Source of the DNA: Actinomadura hallensis
Lineage (GTDB): Bacteria; Actinomycetota; Actinomycetes; Streptosporangiales; Streptosporangiaceae
Assembly (NCBI RefSeq): GCF_006716765.1
Contig: NZ_VFPO01000001.1
Location: 6,138,001-6,202,000 of the forward strand
DNA: 64,000 bases
Direction: 5' to 3'
Shown: piece after piece, positions 1 through 8,155 of the stretch
Position numbering within the stretch: the stretch's first letter is position 1
Layout: each line of letters starts with the position of its first letter
Program-made: the position numbers and the translations under genes
The notes under the pieces: model-generated
What the model was told of the DNA's origin: nothing
Database searches by the model: none
The model's input: only the letters and a program-made list of their open reading frames with translations

Positions 1-950
1 TCGCGACCGGCCTGTCCCTGCACCCCGACGGCCTGGAGATCATCCCCGGCTCCGTGGCCCCCGCCCGGATCGGCGCGCTCTTCCCCGGCGTCCCCCTGAT
101 GGTCGCCGGCCGGTTCCGCGGAGCCCCGTCGGGCTCGCTGTCCGTCCGCGGCACCGGGCCGAACGGAACCGCCTGGGAACAGCACGCCACCGCCACGGTC
201 ACCGAGAACACCGCCGCCACGTCCCTCTGGGCCCGCGCGCACCTGCGCGACCTGGAAGACCGCTACGCGACCGGCGGCCCCGACGACCTGGAGCAACGCA
301 TCATCGACACGTCCCTCCGGTTCGGCGTCCTGTGCCGATTCACCGCGTTCGTCGCGGTGGACAGCCGCGTGGCCACCGAAGGCGACGCCCCACACCAGGT
401 CGTCCAGCCGGTGGACATGCCCCGAGGCTGGGCCCAGCCCGAGGCCGCCCCGAGGATGGCGACAGCCGCCTTCGCCGGCGCGCCGGAAACGCTTCTGGGA
501 TCAGCCGGTCCCCCGGCTCCCCCGGGGGCTCCTCCTGCGCCCTCCGGCCCACCTCCCGCCTACGTCACCGGCATGCCGACGAGAAGCGCCGGACGCTCCC
601 TGGGCGCACCGGGCGCCCGCGGCGGGATGCAGCCGCCGCCCCAGCTCACGTTCCAGCGAGAACTGACCAACGTGCTCGACCGGCTCCGCCAGGTCCCGGA
701 CACACGTGACCAGCGCGTCCACCACCTGCTGAGCGACCTGCTGCCCATCCTGGAGTCGATCGTCCAGCGCATGGAGACGCTGTCCCTGGACACCGCGTCA
801 CTGACGACCCTCCGCGACGACCTACGCCGCCTCAATCCCGCAGCAGACCAGGCCACCGTGAACACCCTGTGGACCCGCGCCCTCCAGGTCCTCCAAGACT
901 TCACAGGCGCACCGAAACGCCGCCGCCCCTTCTGGAAGCGCCAAACCTAA
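1..950 (+). CDS. VIT/von Willebrand A domain protein, C-terminal part (5' truncated by window edge)
   Basis: Reading frame 3 is open from the first base, so the gene starts upstream of the window and only about 315 C-terminal residues are visible. A segment reading LWARAHLRDLEDRY followed by a block ending FGVLCRFTAFVAVD matches the region that follows the vWA domain in bacterial inter-alpha-trypsin-inhibitor-like (VIT + vWA) proteins, where the usual text is SLRYGVLTPFTSFVAVE. After it comes a Pro/Ala/Gly-rich linker and then a charged helical tail ending in a basic WKRQ patch. The role of such proteins in actinomycetes is poorly defined (protein binding, possibly stress- or envelope-related). 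The nominal GTG at 54 lies inside conserved sequence and is not the true start. Confidence 0.75.
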   Translation, partial: ATGLSLHPDGLEIIPGSVAPARIGALFPGVPLMVAGRFRGAPSGSLSVRGTGPNGTAWEQHATATVTENTAATSLWARAHLRDLEDRYATGGPDDLEQRIIDTSLRFGVLCRFTAFVAVDSRVATEGDAPHQVVQPVDMPRGWAQPEAAPRMATAAFAGAPETLLGSAGPPAPPGAPPAPSGPPPAYVTGMPTRSAGRSLGAPGARGGMQPPPQLTFQRELTNVLDRLRQVPDTRDQRVHHLLSDLLPILESIVQRMETLSLDTASLTTLRDDLRRLNPAADQATVNTLWTRALQVLQDFTGAPKRRRPFWKRQT

Positions 951-1461
951 AGGTCCCCTCCCACACCGGCCAAGACAGGGGACAGCAACCCGAAGCCAGT
1001 TGGAGCGGCCGGCCGAGCAGGTCGCGTCCTGAAGTCGTTGAATGCCGAGCTGCAGGCACTGGTGGACGACGCCCGGTTCATGTCCGGGAGCGCAGCGCTT
1101 GCGAGCGGCGCGCACCCAGAGGTGCCCGCCCCGGCCGCGCGCCTCCACGTGCCCGCCCCGACCGCGCGCCTCCAGGTGCCCGGCCGGGGCGGGCCCGCCG
1201 CGACGGCCAGCGGCACCGAGGGCTCGGGGAACGGGCCGATTCGGGCGTGACCGGGCGGGGTCCCCGCCGAGCACACCCGCGTCACGTACTCCTCGACTCG
1301 TCTGCTCGTCGAGCTGCCGGAGAACGCACCGCGGCCGCCTCACCGGCCCCAACCCGGTCGACTGAGCTACCTGCAGGAATCTCCGAGCTTTAGTTCACGC
1401 GCCGGGAGGGTCCGAAGCGGTCGAAGCTCGGAGGCACCGAGCTGGACGGCTCGCACAGCCC
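951..1461. other. Intergenic region between convergent genes, with a short tandem repeat and a doubtful small reading frame
   Basis: This 0.5-kb stretch separates two convergent genes and has no convincing gene. A TTG-initiated frame at 1038-1250 would encode 70 residues beginning NAELQALVDDARF, followed by PAPAARLHV/PAPTARLQV repeats. The opening looks protein-like, but there is no clear ribosome binding site, and the repeats could equally be non-coding expansion. It may be a gene relic. Confidence 0.35.
1121..1183. repeat. 27-bp tandem repeat, about 2.3 copies
   Basis: Unit 1 (1121-1147) and unit 2 (1148-1174) differ at only two positions, and a third partial copy follows to 1183. The unit is a multiple of three, so in the doubtful frame at 1038-1250 it would encode a nine-residue repeat. 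Confidence 0.8.
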
Positions 1462-2937
1462 TCAACCACTCCGCCGGGTGCCGGCGCGGGGTCGGTGACG
1501 GTACAGGGCGACGAGGTTCAGCGACAGGCCCACCACCGCGACCGCGGCGACCAGGTTGACGCCCGGGGTGAAACCGGCGAAACCGGCGCCGGTCGTCCCG
1601 GCCGCCACCAGTGCGGTGACCACCGCCAGGACGAGGGCGGCGCCGACCTGGCCCGAGGTGTTGACCAGACCGGAGGCCAGCCCCTGCTCGGAGTCGTCGA
1701 TGCCGTCCGTCGCCTGACTCATGATCGAACTGAATCCGAACGCGAACCCGCCGCCCAGCAGCACCATCGTCGGGAAGATCGTCAACGCGTAGTGCGGGGC
1801 GTTCCCGGCCGTGGCGAGGAACCACCCATATCCCAGCGTCAACGACGTCATGGAGGTGACGATCAGACGGGACGCCCCGTACCGGTCGATCAGTCGGCCG
1901 AGGAACGGCGAGCCGACGGCCACGACCAGTCCCCCGGGCAGCAGCGCCATCGCCATCCTCAGCGGTGACCAGCCCAGGACGTCCTGCAGGTACAGCGTCA
2001 TCACGAACTGGAAGCTCAGGTACGAGCCGAACAGCGCCACCATGCTCAGGTTGGCCTGCACCACCGTCCCGATCCGGAGGATGCCGAGACGGACCAGCGG
2101 ATTCCGCACCTTGCTCTCGGTGACGAAGAACCCGGCCAGCAGGGCCGCCGCCAGTGCGGCGAAGCCGAGCGTCACCGGGTCGAGCCAGCCTCGTTCAGGC
2201 GCGGACACGACGGTGTACACGGCGAGCAGCATGCCGCCCGTGAGGGTCGCGGCGCCGACGAGGTCGTGGCCCCCGTTCGCCGCCGGTCTGTCCCGGGGAA
2301 TCAGGGCGGCGCCCGCGACCAGGGCGAGGACGGCGAGGGGCACGGGCGTCAGGAACGTCCAGCGCCACCCGAAACCGGTCAGCAGCCCGCCGAGGATCAG
2401 GCCCGACGAGTAGCCGCTGGCCCCGAAGACCGAGAAGACCGACAGCGCCCGGTTGCGGGCGGGCCCCTCATGGAACGTGGTGGTCAGGATGGAAAGCGCG
2501 GTCGGAGCGGTGAACGCGGCCGCCAGCCCCTTGACGAAACGGGTGACGACCAGCAGGGCGCCGTTGTCCACGAGCCCGCCCACCAGGGACGCGACGGCGA
2601 ACACGCCCAGCGCGACGAGGAAGACCCGGCGGCGGCCGAGAAGGTCGGCCGTACGGCCGCCGAGCAGGAGCAGACCGCCGTAGCCGAGCACGTAGCCGTT
2701 CACGATCCACTGCAGCGACGTCGTCGAAAGACCCAGCTCGGCGCCGATCGACGGGAGCGCCACGCCCACCATCGAGACGTCGAGCGCGTCGAGGAACAAC
2801 ACGGCGCACAGGACTGCGAGAACCCCCCAGAGACGAGGGCTCCAGGTCTGTTCGGCCGCCGCGTTCGGGACGGCCGGAGCGCGGACAGGTGAGGTGTCGG
2901 TAATAGCCACGCCGAGGGACGGTACATGCACGTGCAT
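1462..2937 (-). CDS. MFS drug-efflux transporter, DHA2 (14-TM) family
   Basis: Proton-driven export of small molecules across the cytoplasmic membrane is the expected role. After a polar N-terminus the protein has LFLDALDVSMVGVALPSI in helix 1, a DHA2 hallmark, then QWIVNGYVLGYGGLLLLGG and the loop 2-3 motif GGRTADLLGRRRVF. The roughly 490-residue length and many hydrophobic segments fit 14 helices. An in-frame ATG at 2967 lies inside the divergent operator, so I prefer the ATG at 2937, which is itself part of a palindrome. No clear Shine-Dalgarno precedes either, so a leaderless transcript is possible. It is divergent from a MarR regulator that probably represses it. The substrate is unknown. 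Confidence 0.85.
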   Translation of the reverse strand: MHVHVPSLGVAITDTSPVRAPAVPNAAAEQTWSPRLWGVLAVLCAVLFLDALDVSMVGVALPSIGAELGLSTTSLQWIVNGYVLGYGGLLLLGGRTADLLGRRRVFLVALGVFAVASLVGGLVDNGALLVVTRFVKGLAAAFTAPTALSILTTTFHEGPARNRALSVFSVFGASGYSSGLILGGLLTGFGWRWTFLTPVPLAVLALVAGAALIPRDRPAANGGHDLVGAATLTGGMLLAVYTVVSAPERGWLDPVTLGFAALAAALLAGFFVTESKVRNPLVRLGILRIGTVVQANLSMVALFGSYLSFQFVMTLYLQDVLGWSPLRMAMALLPGGLVVAVGSPFLGRLIDRYGASRLIVTSMTSLTLGYGWFLATAGNAPHYALTIFPTMVLLGGGFAFGFSSIMSQATDGIDDSEQGLASGLVNTSGQVGAALVLAVVTALVAAGTTGAGFAGFTPGVNLVAAVAVVGLSLNLVALYRHRPRAGTRRSG

Positions 2938-2982
2938 CAAATGTCTACGCACTAAATTTGTGCGCATCTAATGTGTTCACAT
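2926..2982. promoter_or_regulatory. Divergent operator with three palindromes between the MFS and marR genes
   Basis: Three inverted repeats crowd this 57-bp AT-richer stretch: ATGCACGTGCAT (2926-2937, perfect), CGCAC-N7-GTGCG (2948-2964) and ATGTG-TT-CACAT (2971-2982). MarR dimers usually bind 16-20-bp palindromes that overlap their own promoter and a divergent transporter promoter. This is therefore the likely autoregulatory operator of the adjacent regulator. The palindromes are seen directly; binding is inferred. Confidence 0.65.
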
Positions 2983-3012
2983 GAGATGCTCATGCATGCT
3001 ACGATCCGCCGC

Positions 3013-3405
3013 ATGAACGCGGAGGCTGCCCTGGTCGGCCATTGGCGCAAGCTCGCCACCAGCTACAACACGATCGCGTGCGCCCTCGAACGCGCCCTCC
3101 AGGACGCCCACGGCATCACCATGAGCGAGTACGAAACGCTCGATCGCCTCGTCGACCTCGACTGTGAGAAATGCCGCGTGCAGGACGTCGCCGCCGCCAT
3201 GTACCTCAGCCAGAGCGCGCTGTCCCGCACCGTCGCCCGACTGGAGAAACACGGATACGTCCAGCGCGCCCTCTGCCAGGACGACCGCCGCGGCATCTTC
3301 GTCAGAGTCACCGACGCGGGCCGCCGGCGCCACGCCGAAGCACGCAATACCCACCTGAAGGTCCTCACCGAGCACCTGCCTCCGCCCCCGGCGAAGCCCA
3401 TCTGA
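3013..3405 (+). CDS. MarR-family transcriptional regulator
   Basis: A winged-helix repressor of about 130 residues. The recognition region LSQSALSRTVARLEKHGYVQRA and the wing with the DDRRGIFVRVTDAGR signature are textbook MarR. A Cys pair (DLDCEKC) just before the recognition helix and another Cys after it (ALCQDDRR) occur in an actinobacterial subgroup and may sense oxidants or metals; that role is inference. Upstream in-frame ATGs at 2971 onward lie inside the palindromic operator, so the ATG at 3013 (MNAEAALVGHW) is the likelier start. Divergent from the DHA2 transporter, it probably represses both genes until a substrate or redox signal releases it. Confidence 0.85.
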   Translation: MNAEAALVGHWRKLATSYNTIACALERALQDAHGITMSEYETLDRLVDLDCEKCRVQDVAAAMYLSQSALSRTVARLEKHGYVQRALCQDDRRGIFVRVTDAGRRRHAEARNTHLKVLTEHLPPPPAKPI

Positions 3406-3649
3406 CGGACATCAGTGAGCGCCCACCCGCAACCCCCACCTCCAAACCTCCTCCGGCAGCCCGCCCAACCGGTCTGACTCCCGGACGATCACCATGCGGT
3501 GACCGCGCCTCCCGAGAGATCACTTCGGTGATGATGCGGTGGGCGACCTTCGGCAGCAGGTGGACGCGCTCCGGCGCGATAAATCTCGCCGCCGCCTCGC
3601 GCGGCGCGGCGGCCTCGCCCCGGACGCCCCGGACGCCGCGCTCGCCGTC

Positions 3650-3901
3650 CCGCCGCCTGGCCATGCACCGCCAAGGCGGGAACCGCCGGCCGCCCGCCGC
3701 AGCGACCAGCCCTCCTCCACCACGCACCGGGCCAGGCGAAGCCGGCCCAGCTCGGTCAGCGGAGCGTTACGGTGGACCAACGAGGACCTCCTTGGCGTGG
3801 AGTTGGTGTGTGGTAGCTCCACACCACGCCAGGAGGTCCTCCCTATTTCAAGATCATCCAGCCCGTGTCACCGTCACCAACGTCCATGGGCAGTACATCT
3901 A
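3650..3901 (-). mobile_element. Relic of an IS481-family insertion sequence (N-terminal end of transposase)
   Basis: On the minus strand from about 3777 the frame reads VHRNAPLTELGRLRLARCVVEEGW, the conserved N-terminus of IS481-type transposases. The helix-turn-helix that should follow breaks up after SLRRAA and continues only in a shifted frame (RRFPPWRCMARRR). The DDE catalytic domain is absent. The outer end (about 3877-3901, ACCAACGTCCATGGGCAGTA then CATCT) resembles IS481 terminal repeats. No opposite end or target duplication is visible, so the element is inactive. Confidence 0.55.
3782..3841. repeat. Large imperfect hairpin at the 5' edge of the IS481 relic
   Basis: GAGGACCTCCTTGGCGTGG (3782-3800) pairs with CCACGCCAGGAGGTCCTC (3824-3841), leaving one bulged T. 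Additional TGTGG/CCACA pairing is possible inside the loop. It sits over the presumed translation start of the dead transposase and may once have occluded initiation. Confidence 0.6.
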
Positions 3902-3973
3902 GGCGCGCGTGATCCGGTCGGCCGAGGTGGCTGCGGCGGACGTGTTCGCTGCTGTTAGCAAGTCTGGTAGCAG

Positions 3974-4005
3974 AGAGGCCCCTTCCGGGAGTGGAAGGGG
4001 CCTCT
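3974..4005 (-). terminator. Hairpin terminator after tRNA-Thr
   Basis: A perfect 13-bp stem (AGAGGCCCCTTCC / GGAAGGGGCCTCT) with a 6-nt loop lies 5 bases beyond the CCA end of the tRNA on the minus strand. There is no U-tract, as is usual for high-GC actinomycete terminators. Confidence 0.8.
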
Positions 4006-4009
4006 GACG

Positions 4010-4085
4010 TGGAGCCGCCTGTCGGAATCGAACCGACGACCTATTCATTACGAGTGAATCGCTCTGCCGACTGAGCTAAGGCGGC
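4010..4085 (-). tRNA. tRNA-Thr (anticodon CGU), CCA encoded
   Basis: Read on the minus strand, the acceptor stem GCCGCCT pairs with AGGCGGC. The D-arm TTAGCTCAGTCGG, the anticodon arm ATTCA-CTCGTAA-TGAAT with anticodon CGT, and the T-arm GTCGGTTCGATTCCGAC are all intact. The discriminator is T, followed by an encoded CCA. The tRNA reads ACG codons. Confidence 0.95.
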
Positions 4086-4149
4086 CTGCCGTTCAGGGTA
4101 CGGCGGGAGAGAGTCTACCGGGTCCGCGGGGGTGGATGTGCACCGGTTT

Positions 4150-5646
4150 TCAGCGGCAGGTGGTTCCGTTCTTGGGCGGGTCGGTGGTGACGAGGTAGTC
4201 GTCGACGGCGTTGGTGATGCAGGCGTTGCCCTGCAGGTAGGCGGTGTGGCCGTCGCCCTCGAAGGTGAGGAGGACGCCGCTGGAGAGCTGGTCGGCGAGG
4301 TTCTCGGACCACTTGTAGGGGGTGGCCGGGTCGCGGGTGGTTCCGACGACGAGGATGGGGTCGGCGCCGTTGGCGGTGAGGGGTTTGGGCTCCGGGGCGC
4401 TCTGGGTGGGCCAGTAGACGCAGGGGACGCCGCCCCAGACGACGAAGGGGCCGAAGCGGGGGGCTGACTTCTCGGCTTCGGCGGCGGCCTTGCCGTAGGC
4501 GGCGAGGTTCTGCGGGGTGGGTTTGTCGACGCAGTTGACGGCCATGTTGGCGTCGGTCTGGTTGCTGTAGGTGCCGTCGGCCTTGCGGTCGACCATCTCA
4601 TCGGCGAGGCCGAGGAGGATGGTGCCGTCGGAGTCGTTGATGGCCTTGGTGAGGGCCTGGCGGAGGACGGGCCAATACTCCTTGACGTAGAGGGACCTCG
4701 CTATGCCCATCACGGCGAGGGACTCGGTGACCTCGCGGTCGTCGCGGGTGCTGGTGAGGGGCTTCTTGTCGATGTCGTCCAGGAGGTCGCCGATGCGGGT
4801 GACGACGGCGTCGGCGGAGTCGCCGAAGGGGCAGCCGTTGGCGACGCAGTCCTCGGCGAAGGCGCGCAGGGCGGTCTCGAAGCCCTTGGCCTGCTCGATC
4901 AGCAGTTCGGTGGAGGACAGCGTCGGGTCGACGGCGCCGTCCAGGACGAGGGCGCGGATGTTCTTGGGGAACTGCTCGGCGTAGAAGGCTCCGAGGTAGG
5001 TGCCGTAGGAGGCGCCGTAGTAGGTGAGCTTGTCGTCTCCCAGGGCGGCGCGGAGGACGTCCATGTCGCGGGCGGCGTTGACGGTGCCCACGTGGGGGAG
5101 CTTGTCCGCGGCCTTGGTCTCGCAGTTCTGGGCGAACTCCTCGCCTTCCGTTCCGAGGGCGCGGGTCTCCTGCTCGTCGTCCGGGGAGGCGTCGGTGGAG
5201 AAGAAGTCGTCGAGCTGGGCGCCGGTGTTGCAGCGGACGGGGTCGCTGCCGGCGACGCCGCGGGGGTCGAAGCCGACGATGTCGAAGCGGTTGCGGAGGT
5301 CGGCGCCGAAGGCGCGGCCGACCTGGCGGACGAAGTCGACGCCGGAGCCGCCGGGTCCGCCCGGGTTGGTGAGCAGCGAGCCGATCCGGTCGGAGGAGTC
5401 CTGGGCCGGGAGCCGGATGACGGAGATGCCGAGCTTGTCGCCGGACGGCTTGGAGTAGTCCAGCGGCACCTCGACGGTGGTGCACTCGAAGCCGTCCTCG
5501 CAGTCCTTCCAGGAGGGCTTCTGCTCGTAGAACGATTCGAGGCCCGCGGGGACGGCGGAGGGGCTCGCCGTGTCCTCGTCGCCGTTGCAGCCGGCCGCGG
5601 CGAGCGCCAGCGCCGTGGCCACGCCGATGTACTTCACTGCCCGCAC
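4150..5646 (-). CDS. Secreted lipoprotein alpha/beta hydrolase, tripeptidyl aminopeptidase (TAP/SlpD) type
   Basis: An exported serine hydrolase of 498 residues related to Streptomyces tripeptidyl aminopeptidases and Slp mycelial proteases, expected to trim peptides outside the cell. A short signal with lipobox LAAAGC (Cys20) predicts a membrane-anchored lipoprotein. The oxyanion-loop segment NPGGPGGSG (about residue 94) and the nucleophile motif GASYGTYLG (Ser213) are clear, and the C-terminal TAP-like lid domain carries the Asp in TTRDPATP and the His in GDGHTAY. The many Cys fit a disulphide-bonded secreted protein. It is transcribed towards tRNA-Thr. Confidence 0.88.
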   Translation of the reverse strand: MRAVKYIGVATALALAAAGCNGDEDTASPSAVPAGLESFYEQKPSWKDCEDGFECTTVEVPLDYSKPSGDKLGISVIRLPAQDSSDRIGSLLTNPGGPGGSGVDFVRQVGRAFGADLRNRFDIVGFDPRGVAGSDPVRCNTGAQLDDFFSTDASPDDEQETRALGTEGEEFAQNCETKAADKLPHVGTVNAARDMDVLRAALGDDKLTYYGASYGTYLGAFYAEQFPKNIRALVLDGAVDPTLSSTELLIEQAKGFETALRAFAEDCVANGCPFGDSADAVVTRIGDLLDDIDKKPLTSTRDDREVTESLAVMGIARSLYVKEYWPVLRQALTKAINDSDGTILLGLADEMVDRKADGTYSNQTDANMAVNCVDKPTPQNLAAYGKAAAEAEKSAPRFGPFVVWGGVPCVYWPTQSAPEPKPLTANGADPILVVGTTRDPATPYKWSENLADQLSSGVLLTFEGDGHTAYLQGNACITNAVDDYLVTTDPPKNGTTCR

Positions 5647-5814
5647 TGGTCCCCGTCCCGTCGTCGCGCCTCGTACGCCGCCGCCTACGCTACGTCGGCC
5701 CGGTGGCCGGTGTCACTCAGCGTCGTGTTGCTTTCCGATCCCTCCGGGTATCTCCCAGCGCCGGATGGAACATCGGCTGATGATGTGATTCCGATCGCTT
5801 TGGCGGTCAGGGTC

Positions 5815-5857
5815 TTGCCACCGTTTCCTACGGTTCCGTAGCTTACGGGACCGTAGG
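5815..5857 (+). promoter_or_regulatory. Promoter with overlapping TetR-type palindrome before the reductase/desaturase operon
   Basis: CCTACGGTTCCGTA (5827-5840) and TACGGGACCGTAGG (5844-5857) form a 31-bp inverted repeat with one mismatch around a 3-nt centre. It overlaps a plausible -35 TTGCCA (5815-5820) and a -10-like TAGCTT (5839-5844), and lies 23 bp before the start codon. Size and symmetry suggest a TetR-family repressor. No such regulator is adjacent, so it would act from elsewhere. Confidence 0.6.
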
Positions 5858-5880
5858 TTACGCGTCATCGGGGAGGCATC

Positions 5881-6951
5881 TTGGCCGCATCCCGGAACAC
5901 GGTCGGGCGGCGGCTCGCCGCGGCCGCGAGGCAGCTCACGACGCCGTTGCTGCCGGAGGACTACCTCGGCCTGGTGAACCCGCTGCTGTCCACGGAGGAG
6001 CTCCGCGGCAGGGTCGAGGCCGTCCGGCACGAGGCCCCGGCCGTGGCGACCCTGGTCATCCGGCCGGGCCGTGCGTGGCGGGGCCACAAGCCCGGTCAGT
6101 GGGTCAAGGTCGGGGTGGACGTCGACGGCGTCCGGCACTGGCGGACGTTCTCCCTGTCGTCCCCGCCGAGGCCGGACGGCCGCATCACCATCACCGTCAA
6201 GGCCGCGCCGGACGGGTTCGTCTCGGCTCATCTCGTCGGCCGCGTGAGGCCGGGGACGATCGTCCGGCTGGAGCCGGCGGAGGGCGACTTCGTGCTGCCC
6301 TCGCCGGTCCCGGAGAAGCTGCTGTTCGTCACGGCGGGCAGCGGGATCACGCCGGTCATGGCCATGCTGCGGCACCTGCGCGGCGCGTCCGGCCGCGCCG
6401 CCGCAGACGTCGTGCTCGTCCATTCGGACCGGACGGCCGGGAACGTCATCTTCGGCGCCGAGCTGCGCCGGATGCCCGGGGTGCGGCTGTACGAGCGGCA
6501 CACCGCGGCGGACGGGCGCCTCAAGCCGTCGGAGCTGCCGGAGATCTGCCCGGACTGGGCGGAGCGCGAGGCGTGGGCCTGCGGCCCGGGCGCGATGCTC
6601 GACGACCTCGCCGAGCACTGGCGGGCCGCCGGTGTCGAGGACAGGTTGCGCGTGGAGCGTTTCCAGACCGTCCTGGCCGGCGCCCACTCCGGGGAGGGCG
6701 GGCGCGTCACGTTCACCAAGAGCGGCGTCGAGGTGGACGCGGACGGGGCCACGCCGCTCCTGGTGGCGGGCGAGGAGGCGGGGGCGCTGCTGCCGAGCGG
6801 CTGCCGGATGGGCATCTGCCACAGCTGCGTCGGCCGCCTGTGCTCCGGGCGGGTCCGCGACCTGCGCACCGGCGAGGTTCACGGCGAGGAGGGCGAGATC
6901 GTCCAGACGTGCGTCTCGGCCGCCGCCGGCCCGGTGGAGATCGAACTTTGA
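5881..6951 (+). CDS. Ferredoxin-NAD(P)H reductase fused to 2Fe-2S ferredoxin, electron donor for a desaturase
   Basis: A three-domain electron-transfer protein of 356 residues. It has an FAD-binding barrel (WRTFSLSSPP), an NAD(P)-binding domain (VTAGSGITPVMAMLRHL) and a C-terminal plant-type ferredoxin whose cluster ligands are in CRMGICHSC (from about residue 308) plus the following Cys of GRLC and a late Cys in VQTCVS. A TTG start is chosen because a GGGAGG ribosome site sits just upstream. It is followed 13 bp later by an acyl desaturase, the same arrangement as the mycobacterial Rv3230c-desA3 pair, where the reductase feeds electrons from NADPH to the di-iron desaturase. Confidence 0.9.
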   Translation: MAASRNTVGRRLAAAARQLTTPLLPEDYLGLVNPLLSTEELRGRVEAVRHEAPAVATLVIRPGRAWRGHKPGQWVKVGVDVDGVRHWRTFSLSSPPRPDGRITITVKAAPDGFVSAHLVGRVRPGTIVRLEPAEGDFVLPSPVPEKLLFVTAGSGITPVMAMLRHLRGASGRAAADVVLVHSDRTAGNVIFGAELRRMPGVRLYERHTAADGRLKPSELPEICPDWAEREAWACGPGAMLDDLAEHWRAAGVEDRLRVERFQTVLAGAHSGEGGRVTFTKSGVEVDADGATPLLVAGEEAGALLPSGCRMGICHSCVGRLCSGRVRDLRTGEVHGEEGEIVQTCVSAAAGPVEIEL

Positions 6952-6964
6952 GAGGAGCACGACG

Positions 6965-8137
6965 ATGACCATCACGGACGTCGACACCAGGAGCCCCGGC
7001 GCCAGGCGCCTTGAGTCCGTGTCGGACCGGCTCACGGACGAGGACTACGCGGACATCGCCCGCGAGCTCGACGCCCTCCGCGAGGAGATCATGAGCGGGC
7101 TCGGGGAGCGCGACGCCGCCTACATCCGGCGGGTGATCCGCTGGCAGCGCGGCCTGGAGGTCGGGGGCCGCGCGCTGCTGCTGATGTCGTCGCTGCCGCC
7201 CGCCTGGGTCGCCGGGACCGTGACGCTGGCCGTCGCGAAGATCCTGGAGAACATGGAGATCGGGCACAACGTCATGCACGGCCAGTGGGACTGGATGCGC
7301 GACCCGAAGATCCATTCGACGACGTGGGAGTGGGACAACGTGTCCCCCGCCGACCAGTGGAAGCACTCCCACAACTTCATCCACCACACGTACACCAACG
7401 TCCTCGGCAAGGACAACGACGTCGGCTACGGCATCCTGAGGGTCGCCCCGGAGCAGAAGTGGAGCCCGGTCCACCTCGCGCAGCCCCTCTACAACCTGCT
7501 GCTCGCGATGTTCTTCGAGTACGGCGTCGCGGTGCACGACCTGGAGATCGACAAGATCCGGAACGGCGAGGTCGACGAGGAGGTGACCCGGGAGAAGCTG
7601 CGCGCGGTCGGACGCAAGATCCGCCGCCAGTGGGGCAAGGACTACCTGGCGTTCCCGCTGCTCAGCGGCCCGCAGTTCTTCTCGACGCTGGCGGCGAACT
7701 TCACCGCCAACGTCATCCGGAACGTGTGGGCCCACACGATCATCTTCTGCGGGCACTTCCCGGGGGACGTCGAGTTGTTCGGGGAGGAGCGGCTGGAGGG
7801 CGAGACGAAGGGCGAGTGGTACGTCCGGCAGCTGTGCGGCTCGGCGAACATCAGGGGCGGGAGCCTGTTCCACCTGATGACGGGCAACCTCAGCCACCAG
7901 ATCGAGCACCACCTGTTCCCGGACATGCCGAGCAACCGCTACGCCGAGATCGCCCCGCGCATCCGGGCGCTGTGCGAGAGGTACGGGCTGCCGTACCACA
8001 CGGGGTCGCTGTCGGAGCAGGTCACGAGCACGTGGAAGAAGATCGTCCGGTACGCGTTCCCGGGCGGGAAGCCGATCGGCAAATCCCGCGGGCCCGCCGC
8101 GCGGGCGAGGGCGCGCGCGAAGGCCCTGGCCGGGTAG
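6965..8137 (+). CDS. Membrane fatty-acid (acyl-CoA) desaturase, DesA3-like
   Basis: A di-iron integral membrane desaturase of 390 residues that introduces a double bond into long-chain acyl groups, probably delta-9 as in DesA3. All three histidine boxes are present: HNVMHGQWDW (about residue 101), HSHNFIHHTYTN (about 134) and HQIEHHLFPD (about 311). Hydrophobic stretches before and between the boxes fit four membrane helices. The GAGGAGCACGACG ribosome site precedes the ATG at 6965. It forms an operon with the upstream reductase, and expression is probably set by the palindrome before that gene. It is convergent with the PSP1 gene, 18 bp away. Confidence 0.92.
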   Translation: MTITDVDTRSPGARRLESVSDRLTDEDYADIARELDALREEIMSGLGERDAAYIRRVIRWQRGLEVGGRALLLMSSLPPAWVAGTVTLAVAKILENMEIGHNVMHGQWDWMRDPKIHSTTWEWDNVSPADQWKHSHNFIHHTYTNVLGKDNDVGYGILRVAPEQKWSPVHLAQPLYNLLLAMFFEYGVAVHDLEIDKIRNGEVDEEVTREKLRAVGRKIRRQWGKDYLAFPLLSGPQFFSTLAANFTANVIRNVWAHTIIFCGHFPGDVELFGEERLEGETKGEWYVRQLCGSANIRGGSLFHLMTGNLSHQIEHHLFPDMPSNRYAEIAPRIRALCERYGLPYHTGSLSEQVTSTWKKIVRYAFPGGKPIGKSRGPAARARARAKALAG

Positions 8138-8155
8138 CGGGGGCGGTCGCGGAGA

